The translations under genes and the position numbers were made by a program. DNA of 18,233 nt from Actinomycetes bacterium (GTDB lineage: Bacteria > Actinomycetota > Actinomycetes > Propionibacteriales > Propionibacteriaceae): the NCBI GenBank assembly GCA_029778515.1, contig JAKOQD010000083.1, positions 1 to 18,233 on the forward strand. Direction: 5' to 3'. Each line of letters starts with the position of its first letter. The first letter of the stretch is position 1. The notes beneath the pieces are model-generated. The model did no database searches and was not told the origin of the DNA. It saw only the letters and a list, made by a program, of their open reading frames with translations. Shown here in pieces: positions 1 through 9,300 of the stretch.

Positions 1-318
1 CAGACAGGGCCGCAGCTTCTGCCGGGTCTGGTCCTTGCCCGAACCGCCCAAGGGCGAAGACCGACGCCGCACACTCCAGAACGAACGCAGGCCCGGCCTC
101 GATTCAGGTCGGGTCTGCGGCGATGGGCCGTCCTCAGGAACGGCGCCGCTACTTTTGCGCCGTTTGGATTTCGGCCGGCCCGTGCCTCGTGGTGAGACGA
201 CATGACGGTCGCGGGGGTGACCCCCGAGCGCCCGTCGCGTGGCGACAGCCAAGCGCGCTGCAGAGTGGGAGTCGGGTCGCGGAACCCGGGGCCTTCGTCA
301 GGCTCAGGGATCGTCAGG
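1..318. other. No convincing gene; downstream flank of the beta-helix lipoprotein gene
   Basis: Short open frames exist on the plus strand, but none has a ribosome binding site, a recognisable product or a consistent coding pattern. The only structure seen is the hairpin listed at 86-119. A gene ending just outside the window cannot be excluded. Confidence 0.4.
86..119 (-). repeat. 14-bp inverted repeat, possible terminator
   Basis: The arms at 86-99 and 106-119 pair over 14 positions around a 6-nt loop (cgattc). Two of the pairs are G-T in the plus-strand reading, which would be G-U wobbles in RNA. Read on the minus strand, the hairpin is followed by a short T-rich stretch (TTCGTTCT). That would suit a weak terminator about 200 nt beyond the end of the minus-strand lipoprotein gene. 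There is no strong T run on either side, so the role is inferred. Confidence 0.4.
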
Positions 319-1617
319 TCAGTGGCTCCAGGTGGACGAGGTGTCCTTGGTGACCTCCACGTCTCCTGAGGTGCCACCGGTGAGGCGGCTGGCCATCAGG
401 GTGACCGTCGCGGAGCTGCTCGCGCCCGCCTCGAGGGAACCCGTGACCGTGCAGTCGGTCAAGGTCACCACCGCATGGCCGCCGTTCGAACCGGACGTCC
501 CCCAGCGGTCCTCGGCGAGGGACAGCAGCGGGGTCGACGCCGTGTGCGTGAGCTTCGACGACGTCACCTCGATCTGGCAGGTGGTGTTGGTCACGTAGAT
601 CATCGGCTTCGCCGTGGTCGAGGTGATCGTCGAATCCCTGATCACCAGGGACGCCTTCTCGGCCGTCGCATCGGAGTCCGCCGCATCCCCAGAGAACGAC
701 TGGTAGACCATCATCCCGGTGGTCCCGGACGTGCTGAACGTGCAGCTGTCCACGGTGATCTTGTTCTTCCCCTCGATCACCATCGTCTGGGCGCCCGTGG
801 CCGCACCGGTGGCCCCGGTGACCGAGATGTCGCCGGTGCTGTAGACCAGCGGCGAGCCGTCGCCCGAGCTGGCGAGCTTGCTTTCGCCGGTGACCGTGAT
901 CGTGCCGTTGCCGCGGTCGGTCGCGAGGCATGCGCAGTGGGCGCCGGCGGTGGTGATGTCCACGTCCTTCGCGGTGACGGTGCCGGTGTAGGTGGCGTCG
1001 AGTCCGCGGGAGGAGTCCTTGCTGGTGCGGATCGTGATCCCGTCGATGGCGATCACGCCCGAGGCTGCGGCGAAGACCGCGTTCGCACCGTCCGCGTCCG
1101 TGGTGATCGTGCAGTCGGTGAGCGTCGCGGACGACCCGTCGTCCACCACCAGGATCGCCGAGTTCAGCCCGTAGAAGTTGCAGGCCTCCTCGTTCGAGCT
1201 GTCGCCCGACTTCGTGATCGTCGCGTTGGTGATCGTCAGCGAACCGCCGTTGACAACCAAGAACACGTTCTGGTCCGCGGTGGTGCTCGCCCATGTGCCC
1301 CCGTCGATCGTCGCGGCGATGCCGTTGACGAGCTAGGCGCCGCTGAGCTCCTGGCTGCCGCCGGAGTCGCCACCGGGTCCACCTCCGCCGCCGGAGGAGC
1401 CGAACGTCGCGGTGTAGGTGCCGGCGCTGAGTTCGGTGTCGCCGGACGCGGCACTGCCGGACATGCCGGACGAGGCGCTGTCGGCGGTGGCGGCCGCCGA
1501 ACAGCCGACAAGGGCGGCAAGTCCGACAGCACCGCCGATACCGAGCAGCGTACGGCGGTCGAGAGCCGGCGACCCGAACGGTCGGGAGGTGGACTGATCG
1601 TTGACTGGTGCGTTCAT
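319..1617 (-). pseudogene. Tat-exported beta-helix lipoprotein gene interrupted by one in-frame TAG
   Basis: The ATG at 1617 has a GGAG motif 8 nt upstream. The first 94 codons give a twin-arginine signal (Arg21-Arg22, DRRTLLG), a hydrophobic stretch and a lipobox ending LVGC at Cys39, then a Gly/Ser-rich linker. Codon 95 is TAG (1333-1335). The same frame then continues without another stop to TGA at 319-321, giving repeats of T/N/S-rich strands such as GGSLTITNATITK and ATLTDCTITTDADG. These are typical of right-handed beta-helix or adhesin-like cell-surface proteins. The full product would be about 432 residues. The in-frame residues after the TAG (LVNGIAATIDGGTW) look like continuous protein, so a single change of a Tyr codon (TAC or TAT) to TAG is the simplest explanation. 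A sequencing error or readthrough remains possible. It lies downstream of the LacI-type gene on the same strand. Substrate and function are unknown; surface carbohydrate binding is a guess. Confidence 0.8.
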
Positions 1618-1948
1618 GGCACCCACTCCATCGTTCGTCGCTGTGCGCGTGACCGGGCTTCGCTGAGTGGTGGCTGTGGGGTTTGCCGGCCGGTATAGCG
1701 CGGTTTGTCGGCGACGTTTGAAACTGGCCCTCCTGACTGATCCGTGGGTCATTTCCGGCCGGGGAGGGTGGGGAGGAGACCTCACCACAAGCCTTCCACT
1801 GGCACCGCCATTGCGCATGCCGCTGGAGGTCATCTGGAACACCCGGAGCCCGGACGTCGACCGCGTCCTGGAAGTCCTCGTCACCGTGACCACCGATCGA
1901 CGGCCCTCGACAGCAGGGCGGCCGGAGTAGCCGTGCGCCGTGGTCACA
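1618..1948. other. 331-bp intergenic region upstream of the lipoprotein gene
   Basis: It separates the end of the LacI-type gene from the lipoprotein start, and any lipoprotein promoter must lie here. On the minus strand a TATACC hexamer near 1690 could be a -10 box, but I see no good -35 partner. A plus-strand frame ending with TAG at 1928-1930 has GC-rich third positions from about 1818 on (MPLEVIWNTRSPDVDR), yet no recognisable domain. It may be a gene fragment or chance. Confidence 0.35.
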
Positions 1949-2983
1949 TCAGCGCACCGGTGGCGGTGCGGTGGTGCCCCGGACGATCAGTTCCGTGGGA
2001 ATCAGGACACGTCCACCGGTTCGTGCTGCCGGGGAGCGCAACTGCTCCAGCAGCAGCCGCACCAGTTCCTGCCCGATCTGGTGGAAGTCCTGCTTCACGG
2101 TGGTGAGCGGAGGCGAGGAGAACTCACTCAGCTCGATTCCGTCGAAGCCGACGACGGAGACGTCCTCTGGCACCCGACGGCCCGCCTCCTGGAGCGCGCG
2201 AATGAGCCCGAACGCCATTTCGTCGTTTGCGCAGTAGACCGCTGTGACCGATTGGTCGAGGGCGATCTGCTGGCCCGTCCGGTAGCCCGAACCGGCGCTC
2301 CAGTCTCCCTGCCACAGTTGGGGTGGACGGATTCTCGCCTGCTCGAGTACCTGTTGCCAGGAACTGGTCCGTACCAGCGCCGCCCCGGATTCGGACGGAC
2401 CGGCAAGGTGGTGGACGGTCCGGTGCCCCAGGTCGAGCAGGTGTCGGACGGCGTCCTGGGTGCCCTGCACCTGGTCGGCGACGACCGAGGGGTAGTAGCC
2501 GACCAGGCGGGAATCGGATACCGCGATCGCAAGCCCGGTGGGAAGTGCCAGTGACTCGGGGTCTGCATTCTCGGCACGGATGATGACCAGTCCGTCGATG
2601 GCCTGCTGCGAGATCCGGTGCGATGCGTACTGCCACTGTTCCGGATCGGACGGGCGCACCTGGATCAGAGTGACTGATCGCTCACTGGCTTCCGCCGCAT
2701 CGACGACGGCTTCGGTAATCAGGGTCTCGCCCGTGCGTCCGAACTTGCTCGCGACCAGGCCGATCGTGCCGAAGACCCCGTTGCGCAGGGCGCGCGCCGC
2801 TCTGTTGGGTGAGTAGCCGAGCTGGTCCATCGCTGTGAGCACCTTGACCCGGGTGGCCTCACTGACCCTCTCGGCTCCCGTCGACACCCTGGACACGGTC
2901 TGCGCCGACACCCCGGCGAGGCGTGCGACGTCCTCGATCGTCGGCCCGGTCTTGCGGCGTCCCCGGCTGGTCGTAGTGGGCAT
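1949..2983 (-). CDS. LacI-family transcriptional regulator
   Basis: This is a DNA-binding repressor that probably controls the divergent sugar operon starting at 3209. The N-terminus carries the LacI helix-turn-helix (TIEDVARLAGVSAQTVSRV, about residues 15-33), then the hinge helix region (GYSPNRAARALR). A periplasmic-binding-protein-like effector domain follows, with the usual landmarks: TIGLVAS at its start, CANDEMAFGLIRAL, and VSVVGFDGIELSEFSSPPLTTV near the end. The length of 344 residues is normal. The ATG at 2983 places the helix-turn-helix at the usual distance from the N-terminus. An in-frame ATG at 3013 would add ten residues, and neither start has a well-spaced ribosome binding site. 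In this family a bound sugar, here perhaps a galactoside or its breakdown product, usually releases the operator. The effector assignment rests on the neighbours only. Confidence 0.93.
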   Translation of the reverse strand: MPTTTSRGRRKTGPTIEDVARLAGVSAQTVSRVSTGAERVSEATRVKVLTAMDQLGYSPNRAARALRNGVFGTIGLVASKFGRTGETLITEAVVDAAEASERSVTLIQVRPSDPEQWQYASHRISQQAIDGLVIIRAENADPESLALPTGLAIAVSDSRLVGYYPSVVADQVQGTQDAVRHLLDLGHRTVHHLAGPSESGAALVRTSSWQQVLEQARIRPPQLWQGDWSAGSGYRTGQQIALDQSVTAVYCANDEMAFGLIRALQEAGRRVPEDVSVVGFDGIELSEFSSPPLTTVKQDFHQIGQELVRLLLEQLRSPAARTGGRVLIPTELIVRGTTAPPPVR

Positions 2984-3077
2984 CCCCGCATGATAGCGCC
3001 CCTTAGCCGTCATCCGGCAACGTCAACATCCCTGCTGCAGATCGGCCCTTCGTTATGAGATTGTTACCTCAGGCGCA

Positions 3078-3106
3078 GTGACACCAGGCGCAGATCCTGT
3101 TAGGTT
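3078..3106 (+). promoter_or_regulatory. Promoter of the galactoside uptake operon
   Basis: A -35 box GTGACA (3078-3083, five of six to consensus) and a -10 box TAGGTT (3101-3106) are separated by exactly 17 bp. TG precedes the -10 by one base (3098-3099), as in an extended -10. Transcription would start near 3113, giving a leader of about 95 nt before the binding-protein ATG at 3209. Box identity is inferred from sequence. Confidence 0.6.
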
Positions 3107-3115
3107 TACGTAAAC
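3104..3115. promoter_or_regulatory. LacI-type operator, perfect 12-bp palindrome
   Basis: GTTTACGTAAAC is its own reverse complement and has the central CG typical of LacI/GalR-family operators. It overlaps the last bases of the -10 box and reaches the predicted start point, where a bound repressor would block RNA polymerase. It sits between the divergent repressor gene and the operon. I found no second copy in the window. Confidence 0.7.
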
Positions 3116-3208
3116 ATTCGGAGCCCGTCCGAACCAGGTGGGGGCGAGGGAGCCCCTCGGGACCGCATCGACCCGCGCCTCGGTGCAACCACGAGAAAGT
3201 CACCACGA

Positions 3209-4528
3209 ATGAACAAGCTACAAAAGTTCGCCTCGCTGGCACTGGCTCTGCCACTGAGCATCGCGCTGGCGGCCTGCGGCGGCGGCGCCACGGCACCCGC
3301 CCCCACCACCACGAGCGCCGCCGCCAGCGGCCCCAAGAGCGGCACTGTGACGGTGTGGTGCTGGGATCCCGCCTTCAACATCTATGCGATGAACGAGGCG
3401 GCGAAGATCTACAACAAGGACAACCCGGACGTGAAGATCAACGTCGTCGAGACGTCTTGGGACGACGTCCAGACCAAGCTGACGACGCTGGCGCAGTCCA
3501 GGGAGACCAAGGAGCTTCCGGACATCTTCCTGATGCAGAACAACGCCTTCCAGAAGAACGTCATCAACTACCCCGAGATGTTCAGCGACTTCTCGAAGTC
3601 CTCGGTCGACTTCAGCCAGTTCCCCGCAGGCGTCACGGCCTACTCCACCGTCGACAACAAGAACTACGGCCTGCCGTTCGACAACGGCACCGCGGTCCTG
3701 GCGCTGCGCACCGACGTGCTCAAGGAGGCCGGGTTCACCGCTGACGACTTCACGAACATCACCTGGAGCGATTTCATCGCCAAGGCCAAGGTGGTGAAGG
3801 AGAAGACGAAGAAGCCGTTGTTGTCGACCACGTCCGGCTCGGGTGACATGGCCATGATGATGCTGCAGAGCGCCGGCGCCAGCCTGTTCGACGAGAACGG
3901 CAACCCGACGATTAGCGGTAACCAGGCGCTGCTCAAGTCGATCGACACCTACAAGGAGTTGGTGAGCTCCGGCGTGCTGACCGAGGTCAACTCCTGGGAC
4001 GAGTACGTGGGCTCGTTCGTGAACGGCAACGTGGCGGGCACCCTCAACGGCGTGTGGATTCTGGGCTCGGTGCAGACCGCCAAGGACCAGTCCGGGAAGT
4101 GGGCGATCACCAACCTGCCCAAGCTGGACGGCGTCACCGGCGCAACCAACTACTCCGCCAACGGCGGTTCGTCCTGGGCGATCAGCTCGAACGCCAACTA
4201 CGAACTGGCCTCCGACTTCCTGGCCAAGACGTTCGCCGGCTCCAAGCAGCTCTTCGACACGATCCTGCCATCCTCGGGTGCGGTGGCGAACTGGCTGCCG
4301 ATGGCCGACAGCTCGGTCTACGCCGAGCCGCAGGAGTTCTTCGGCGGCCAGCCGGTCTTCCAGAAGGTGATCGAGTTCTCCAAGCAGGTGCCCAAGAATA
4401 ACACCGGCGTCTACTACTATGAGGGCCGGGATGCGGTGAGCGCCGCCGTCACGAAGATCATCAACGGCACCGACCCGGCTGCGGCCCTCGACGAGGCCCA
4501 GAAGACCGTCGAATTCGCGATGAAGTAG
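3209..4528 (+). CDS. Sugar ABC transporter solute-binding lipoprotein (CUT1, SBP family 1)
   Basis: This is the extracellular receptor that captures the sugar and delivers it to the permeases encoded next. The N-terminus is a lipoprotein signal: Lys-containing start, hydrophobic core, lipobox LAAC with the acylated Cys at residue 23, then a Gly/Ala/Thr/Pro linker. The mature part has family-1 features: TVTVWCWDPAFN as the first strand, the YNKDNPDVKINVVE segment, DIFLMQNN, and YGLPFDNGTAVLALRTDVLKEAGF. The length of 439 residues is typical. The ATG at 3209 is preceded by a GA-rich ribosome binding site (GAGAAAG) about 9 nt upstream. It is the first gene of an operon ending in a beta-galactosidase, so a beta-galactoside such as lactose or a galacto-oligosaccharide is the likely ligand. 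That ligand is inferred from context. Confidence 0.95.
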   Translation: MNKLQKFASLALALPLSIALAACGGGATAPAPTTTSAAASGPKSGTVTVWCWDPAFNIYAMNEAAKIYNKDNPDVKINVVETSWDDVQTKLTTLAQSRETKELPDIFLMQNNAFQKNVINYPEMFSDFSKSSVDFSQFPAGVTAYSTVDNKNYGLPFDNGTAVLALRTDVLKEAGFTADDFTNITWSDFIAKAKVVKEKTKKPLLSTTSGSGDMAMMMLQSAGASLFDENGNPTISGNQALLKSIDTYKELVSSGVLTEVNSWDEYVGSFVNGNVAGTLNGVWILGSVQTAKDQSGKWAITNLPKLDGVTGATNYSANGGSSWAISSNANYELASDFLAKTFAGSKQLFDTILPSSGAVANWLPMADSSVYAEPQEFFGGQPVFQKVIEFSKQVPKNNTGVYYYEGRDAVSAAVTKIINGTDPAAALDEAQKTVEFAMK

Positions 4529-4543
4529 TCGTTCGTCTGTCCA

Positions 4544-4578
4544 GGTGGGTGGGGGTGCACGACCGGCCCCCACCCACC
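4544..4578 (+). promoter_or_regulatory. Intercistronic GC-rich stem-loop between binding protein and permease genes
   Basis: The arms 4544-4555 (GGTGGGTGGGGG) and 4567-4578 are perfectly complementary over 12 bp with an 11-nt loop. There is no T run after it, so it is unlikely to be a full terminator. Such hairpins after binding-protein genes commonly stabilise the upstream mRNA or reduce read-through, so the receptor is made in excess of the permeases. That role is inferred. Confidence 0.6.
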
Positions 4579-4612
4579 GACTCCCGTCCCCCACAAGGAA
4601 GTGAGACACCCG

Positions 4613-5581
4613 GTGTCGACATTGGCAACCGCAACGGGTTCCGGAGGTGCGTCCGGAACCGCCCGAGACAACGAAGCGACCCCACGCCGGGGCAGACGCC
4701 GCCATGGCGTCGAAGAACGCCGCAACCTGACCGGCTGGGTGTTCCTGCTCCCCGCCGCCCTGCTGATCGGCGCGATGAGCTTCTACCCGATGGCGCAGGC
4801 GTTCATCCTGTCGCTGAAGACCGGGCGCGGCACCCGGCTGAACTTCGCCGACCCGCTCTGGTACAACTACCAGCGCCTCTTGCAGGACGACATTTTCAAG
4901 CTCACCGTCCAGAACACCTTCGTGTACCTGATCATCCAGGTGCCGATCATGCTCGTGATCGCGTTGATCCTGGCCAACCTGCTGAACGACCGTAACCTGC
5001 GTTTCAAGGGGCTGTGGCGGACCGCGATCTTCCTGCCCTGCGCGGTCGGCCTGGTCTCCTACTCCTTGGTGTTCCGGACGATCTTCGCCACCGACGGCCT
5101 GGTCAACGACATGCTGATGGGCCTGCACTTCATCGACTCGCCGATCAACTGGCTGGGCCAGACCGGCACCGCCAGGATCGTGATCATCCTCGGCCTGCTG
5201 TGGCGATGGACCGGCTACAACATGGTCTTCTATCTCGCCGCGATGCAGAACCTCGACTACTCCACCCTCGAGGCCGCCAAGATCGACGGTGCGGGGCCGT
5301 TCAAGACCTTCTGGTACGTCACCGTCCCCCAACTGCGGCCGATGATCCTGCTCACCGCGATCCTGTCCACGAACGGCACCATCCAGCTGTTCGACGAGTC
5401 CTGGAACCTCACCCAGGGTGGGCCCGCGTACACGACCATGTCGATGTCGCACTACCTGTTCGAGTTGTCGTTCCAGAAGAACCCGAACTTCGGCTATGGC
5501 GCCGCCCTGTCCTACGTGATCCTGATCATGGTGGCGATCCTGGCCGCGATCCAGATGAAGGTTGGTGACAAGCGTGACTAA
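4613..5581 (+). CDS. CUT1 sugar ABC transporter permease, component 1 (MalF/UgpA type)
   Basis: This is the first of two inner-membrane channel subunits of the importer. After a polar, Arg-rich N-terminal tail come about six hydrophobic segments, beginning at LTGWVFLLPAALLIGAM. The cytoplasmic EAA loop that docks the ATPase reads EAAKIDGAGPFKTFWYVTVP, as in binding-protein-dependent permeases. The product is 322 residues. The GTG at 4613 is chosen because an AAGGAAG site lies 11 nt upstream. A GTG at 4601 overlaps that site and is less likely. The gene follows the binding-protein gene after the hairpin and overlaps the second permease by a few codons, so the two are probably translationally coupled. 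No ATP-binding subunit is encoded in the operon. Confidence 0.93.
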   Translation: MSTLATATGSGGASGTARDNEATPRRGRRRHGVEERRNLTGWVFLLPAALLIGAMSFYPMAQAFILSLKTGRGTRLNFADPLWYNYQRLLQDDIFKLTVQNTFVYLIIQVPIMLVIALILANLLNDRNLRFKGLWRTAIFLPCAVGLVSYSLVFRTIFATDGLVNDMLMGLHFIDSPINWLGQTGTARIVIILGLLWRWTGYNMVFYLAAMQNLDYSTLEAAKIDGAGPFKTFWYVTVPQLRPMILLTAILSTNGTIQLFDESWNLTQGGPAYTTMSMSHYLFELSFQKNPNFGYGAALSYVILIMVAILAAIQMKVGDKRD

Positions 5582-6383
5582 GAAGCTGCGCCGGGTGCCC
5601 GGCTACCTCTTCCTCGCCATCTGCGCCCTGCTGTCGGTGGGTCCGCTGTACTTCATGGTCGTCTCGGCCACCAACACCAGCCAGGACGTGCTCGGCTCAC
5701 GAATGCTGCCGGGCGCCAACCTGGTGGCGAACTTCACCGCGCTGGTCGGTCAGCAGGACGTTGCCTCGGCCATGTGGTTCTCGACGATCCAGGCCGTGGG
5801 CACCACCGTCTTGGCGCTGCTGGTCTGCTCGATCGCCGGCTACGGCTTCGAGGTGTTCCACTCCCGCGGCAAGGACCGGCTGATGAACTTGCTGCTGCTG
5901 GCGATGATGATCCCGTTCGCGGCGACCATGATTCCGCTGTTCCAGCTGTTCGCCCAGTTCGGGATGATCAACTCCTCGTTCGCGGTCATTCTGCCGGCGA
6001 TCGCCACGCCGTTCCTGGTGATGTTGTTCCGGCAGTCCTCCCGTTCCTTTCCGCACGAGATCGTCGAGGCTGCCCGCATCGATGGTCTCAGCGAGCTGAA
6101 CATTTTCGCCCGGATCTACGTGCCCACCATGCGTTCCACCTACGCGGCTGCGGCGGTGATCACCTTCATGGCGGCCTGGAACAACTTCCTGTGGCCGAAA
6201 GTCATCATCGTCAACAACACCTACCAGACCATGCCCATGCTCATCTCCAACCTGCGCGCGGGCTACGTGACCGACTACGGAGTACTGATGCTCGCGGTGC
6301 TGCTGGCCTCGCTGCCGACGATGGTGATCTTCCTGATCCTGCAGCGCAGCTTCGCCGAGGGCATGACGGGAGCGATCAAGTGA
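5574..6383 (+). CDS. CUT1 sugar ABC transporter permease, component 2 (MalG/UgpE type)
   Basis: This is the second channel subunit of the importer. It has a short basic N-terminus, six hydrophobic segments (first GYLFLAICALLSVGPLYFMV) and the EAA loop EAARIDGLSELNIFARIYVP, followed by the typical ITFMAAWNNFLWP stretch. From the GTG at 5574 it is 269 residues. In-frame GTG 5565 and TTG 5562 are alternatives, and an AAGG motif at 5558-5561 serves none of them at ideal spacing. Its start lies inside the last codons of the first permease, and its stop TGA overlaps the GTG of the beta-galactosidase gene by the motif GTGA. The operon is therefore compact and likely coupled. Length and motifs are normal for the family. 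Confidence 0.93.
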   Translation: MTKKLRRVPGYLFLAICALLSVGPLYFMVVSATNTSQDVLGSRMLPGANLVANFTALVGQQDVASAMWFSTIQAVGTTVLALLVCSIAGYGFEVFHSRGKDRLMNLLLLAMMIPFAATMIPLFQLFAQFGMINSSFAVILPAIATPFLVMLFRQSSRSFPHEIVEAARIDGLSELNIFARIYVPTMRSTYAAAAVITFMAAWNNFLWPKVIIVNNTYQTMPMLISNLRAGYVTDYGVLMLAVLLASLPTMVIFLILQRSFAEGMTGAIK

Positions 6384-9300
6384 GTTTCGACGTCAGCCGG
6401 TTGTCCGACCCGACCTACGTGTCGGACAACCGCCTGGGAGCCCATTCCGACCACCGCTGGTTCGCCGACGCCGCCGAGGCGGCGGCGGGGGCGAGCTCTT
6501 TCGAGCAGTGCCTGAACGGGACGTGGAAGTTCCACTACGCCCAGAACCCTGCCGAGACTGTCGAAGGGTTCGAGGCGGTCGGTTTCGACTGCTCGGGCTG
6601 GGACGAGATTCCCGTTCCGGCGCACATCCAGTTGCAGGGCTACGACCGTCCGCAATACGTCAACGTGCAGTACCCCTGGGACGGGCTGGAGTCGGTCGAG
6701 CCGGGCCGGGTGCCGCAGCGCTTCAACCCGGTCGCCAGCTACGTGCGGACGTTCAGCCTCGACCGGCCGCTGACCGACGGGGAACGGCTGAGTGTATCGT
6801 TCAAGGGGGCGGAGAGCGCGCTCGCGGTCTGGGTCAATGGCACCTGGATCGGCTACGGCACCGACACGTTCACCCCGTCGGAGTTCGACCTCACCGACGC
6901 CCTGGTCGAGGGTGAGAACACCCTCGCCGCGCAGGTGTTCAAGTGGAGCTCCGGCTCCTGGATCGAGGACCAGGACTTCTACCGCTTCTCCGGCCTGTTC
7001 CGCGACGTGGTGCTGTACCGCCGGCCCTCTGTCCACGTCGAGGATCTGCTGGTGCGCTGCACGGTGCCGGGGGACCTCGCTGAGGCCGTGGTGTCCGTGC
7101 GGGTCTCGCTGGCAGGGCCGGGGAACGTCCGCGCCCGGATCGAAGGCGTGGGTGACCTCACCGGCGGTGCGGACGGCGAGTGGTCCGTCCGTATCCCCGC
7201 ACCGCGACTGTGGAGCACCGAGGACCCGTACCTGTACGAGTTGGTGGTCGAGGTGTTCGACGACACGGATGCGTTGGTCGAGTACATTCCGCAACCGGTC
7301 GGCGTCCGCCGGTTCGGCATCGAGGACGGCGTCTTGAAGCTGAACGGCCGTCGGGTGGTCTTCAATGGGGTGAACCGGCACGAGTTCGGGTTGCAGGGGC
7401 GGGTGATGACCCGCGAGCAGACCGAGGCCGACCTGAGGATCATGAAGGCGGCGAACATCAACGCCGTCCGGACCAGTCACTACCCGAACAACTCGTTCTT
7501 CTACGAGCTGTGCGACCGCTACGGGCTGATGGTCATCGACGAGATGAACCTGGAGAGCCACGGGCTGTGGGACCGGATCCGGTGGCAGGGCATCGGGGTG
7601 GAGGACGCCGTGCCCGGGGACAAGCCGGAGTGGCTACCCGCACTGCTGGACCGCGCGGCCAACATGCTCGAGCGCGACAAGAACCACCCCAGCATCGTGA
7701 TGTGGTCGTGCGGCAACGAGTCGTTCGGGGGCACGAACATCCTCGCCGTCGCCGACTGGTTCCGCGCGCACGACAGCCGTCCCGTGCACTACGAGGGAGT
7801 CCACTGGGACCCCCGCTACCCCCAGACCACCGACGTGACCAGCCAGATGTACACCCCCGCCGCCGAGGTCGAGGCCTACCTGGCGACCCACCGCGACAAG
7901 CCGTTCATCCTGTGCGAGTACGCCCACGCGATGGGCAACTCGTTCGGCGCCGTGGACAGATACCTCGATCTCGCCTACCGAGAGCCGCTGTTCCAGGGTG
8001 GCTTCATCTGGGACTTCGCCGACCAGGCGATCCGGCTCGTCGACCGCTACGGACGGCAGTACTTCGGCTACGGCGGCGACTGCGGCGAGGCACCCCACGA
8101 CGGCGACTTCAGCGCCAACGGCATCCTGTTCGCCGACCACACCCCCAAGCCGTTCCTGCAGGAAGTGCGGCACGTCTACCAGCCGTTCCGGATCGCGATC
8201 TCCCGCGAGGGTTTCGAGGTGGAGAACCGGTTGCTGTTCACCTCCTCTGCGGCGTACGAGTGTGTGGTCACCCTGGCCCGCGAGGGCGAGGTGCTGCACG
8301 AGCAGGTCATCGAGACCGGCGTCGCACCCGGGGTGACCGGCACCTACGCGCTGCCGTTCGGGTTGCCCCTGGGCCCCGGGGAAGTCACCGTTGATGTCGT
8401 CTTCCGGCTTCGCGCCGCCACGATCTGGGCCCCTGTCGGTCACACCGTCGCGAGCGAGCAGGCCGTGTTCAGCGAGCCACCGGCCCAGCACCCGCCGCTG
8501 GTCGGGCTTGTCGAGACCCCCAGAGCACCTGAACTCGTCGAGGGAATCCACAACGTGGGAGTCCGCGGAACCCACTTCAGCGCGCTGTTCTCGCGGCTGT
8601 ACGGCGGCCTGGTCTCCTACCGCTACGGGGGGACGCCCGAGAGTGGCCGGGAGTTGCTGCGGGGCATCCCGCAGCCGAACTTCTGGCACGCGCCCACCTC
8701 GAACGAGCGCGGCTGGGGTGCCCCGTTCACGGACGGCCAGTGGCTGCAGGCCAGCCGCTACCCGAAGCCGACGATGGGCGACCCGAAGGTGCGCGTCGTC
8801 GGCGGCAGCGTCGAGGCGCGCTTCACCTACGCACTGCCCACGATCCCGTCCAGCGAATGCGAACTCGCCTACGTGGTGGACGCAGAGGGCCACGTCGGGG
8901 TGACGATGACCGTTCGCCCCGGGGAGGGTCTACCCGAGTTGCCCGAGTTCGGCCTGCTGCTCGCCACCGACGCCGACCTGCACCACCTGCGCTGGTACGG
9001 CGAGGGACCGGAAGAGAGCTACGTCGACCGACGCCGGGGGGCCCGGCTGGGGGTGTACTCGGGCGAGGTCGCCGACCAGCTGACCCCCTACGTCCGTCCG
9101 CAGGAGGCGGGCAACCACACCGGTGTCCGATGGGCCGAGGTGACTGCTGACGACGGCGCGGGGCTACGGTTCGATTGCGTGGGTGGGATGGAGTTCTCGG
9201 CGCTGCCGTGGACGCCGTTCGAGATTGAGAACGCGCTGCACCCGAACGAACTGCCGCCGATCCACCGGACAGTGTTGCGCCCGGCCCTGATGCGGCGCGG

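Noticed and set aside
475..1698. Long plus-strand open frame opposite the beta-helix gene, which might suggest the TAG lies in a non-coding strand
   Set aside because: It is Arg/Gly/Val-rich with no domain, while the minus frame has a Tat signal, a lipobox and repeats on both sides of the TAG.
3218..5452. A 744-codon minus-strand open frame opposite the binding protein and permease genes
   Set aside because: It is rich in Arg, His, Gly, Val and Asp in a pattern typical of antisense reading of GC-rich genes, and the plus strand has clear family motifs.
6275..8893. Long minus-strand open frames across lacZ
   Set aside because: Shadows of the LacZ frame, with no motif and no ribosome binding site.
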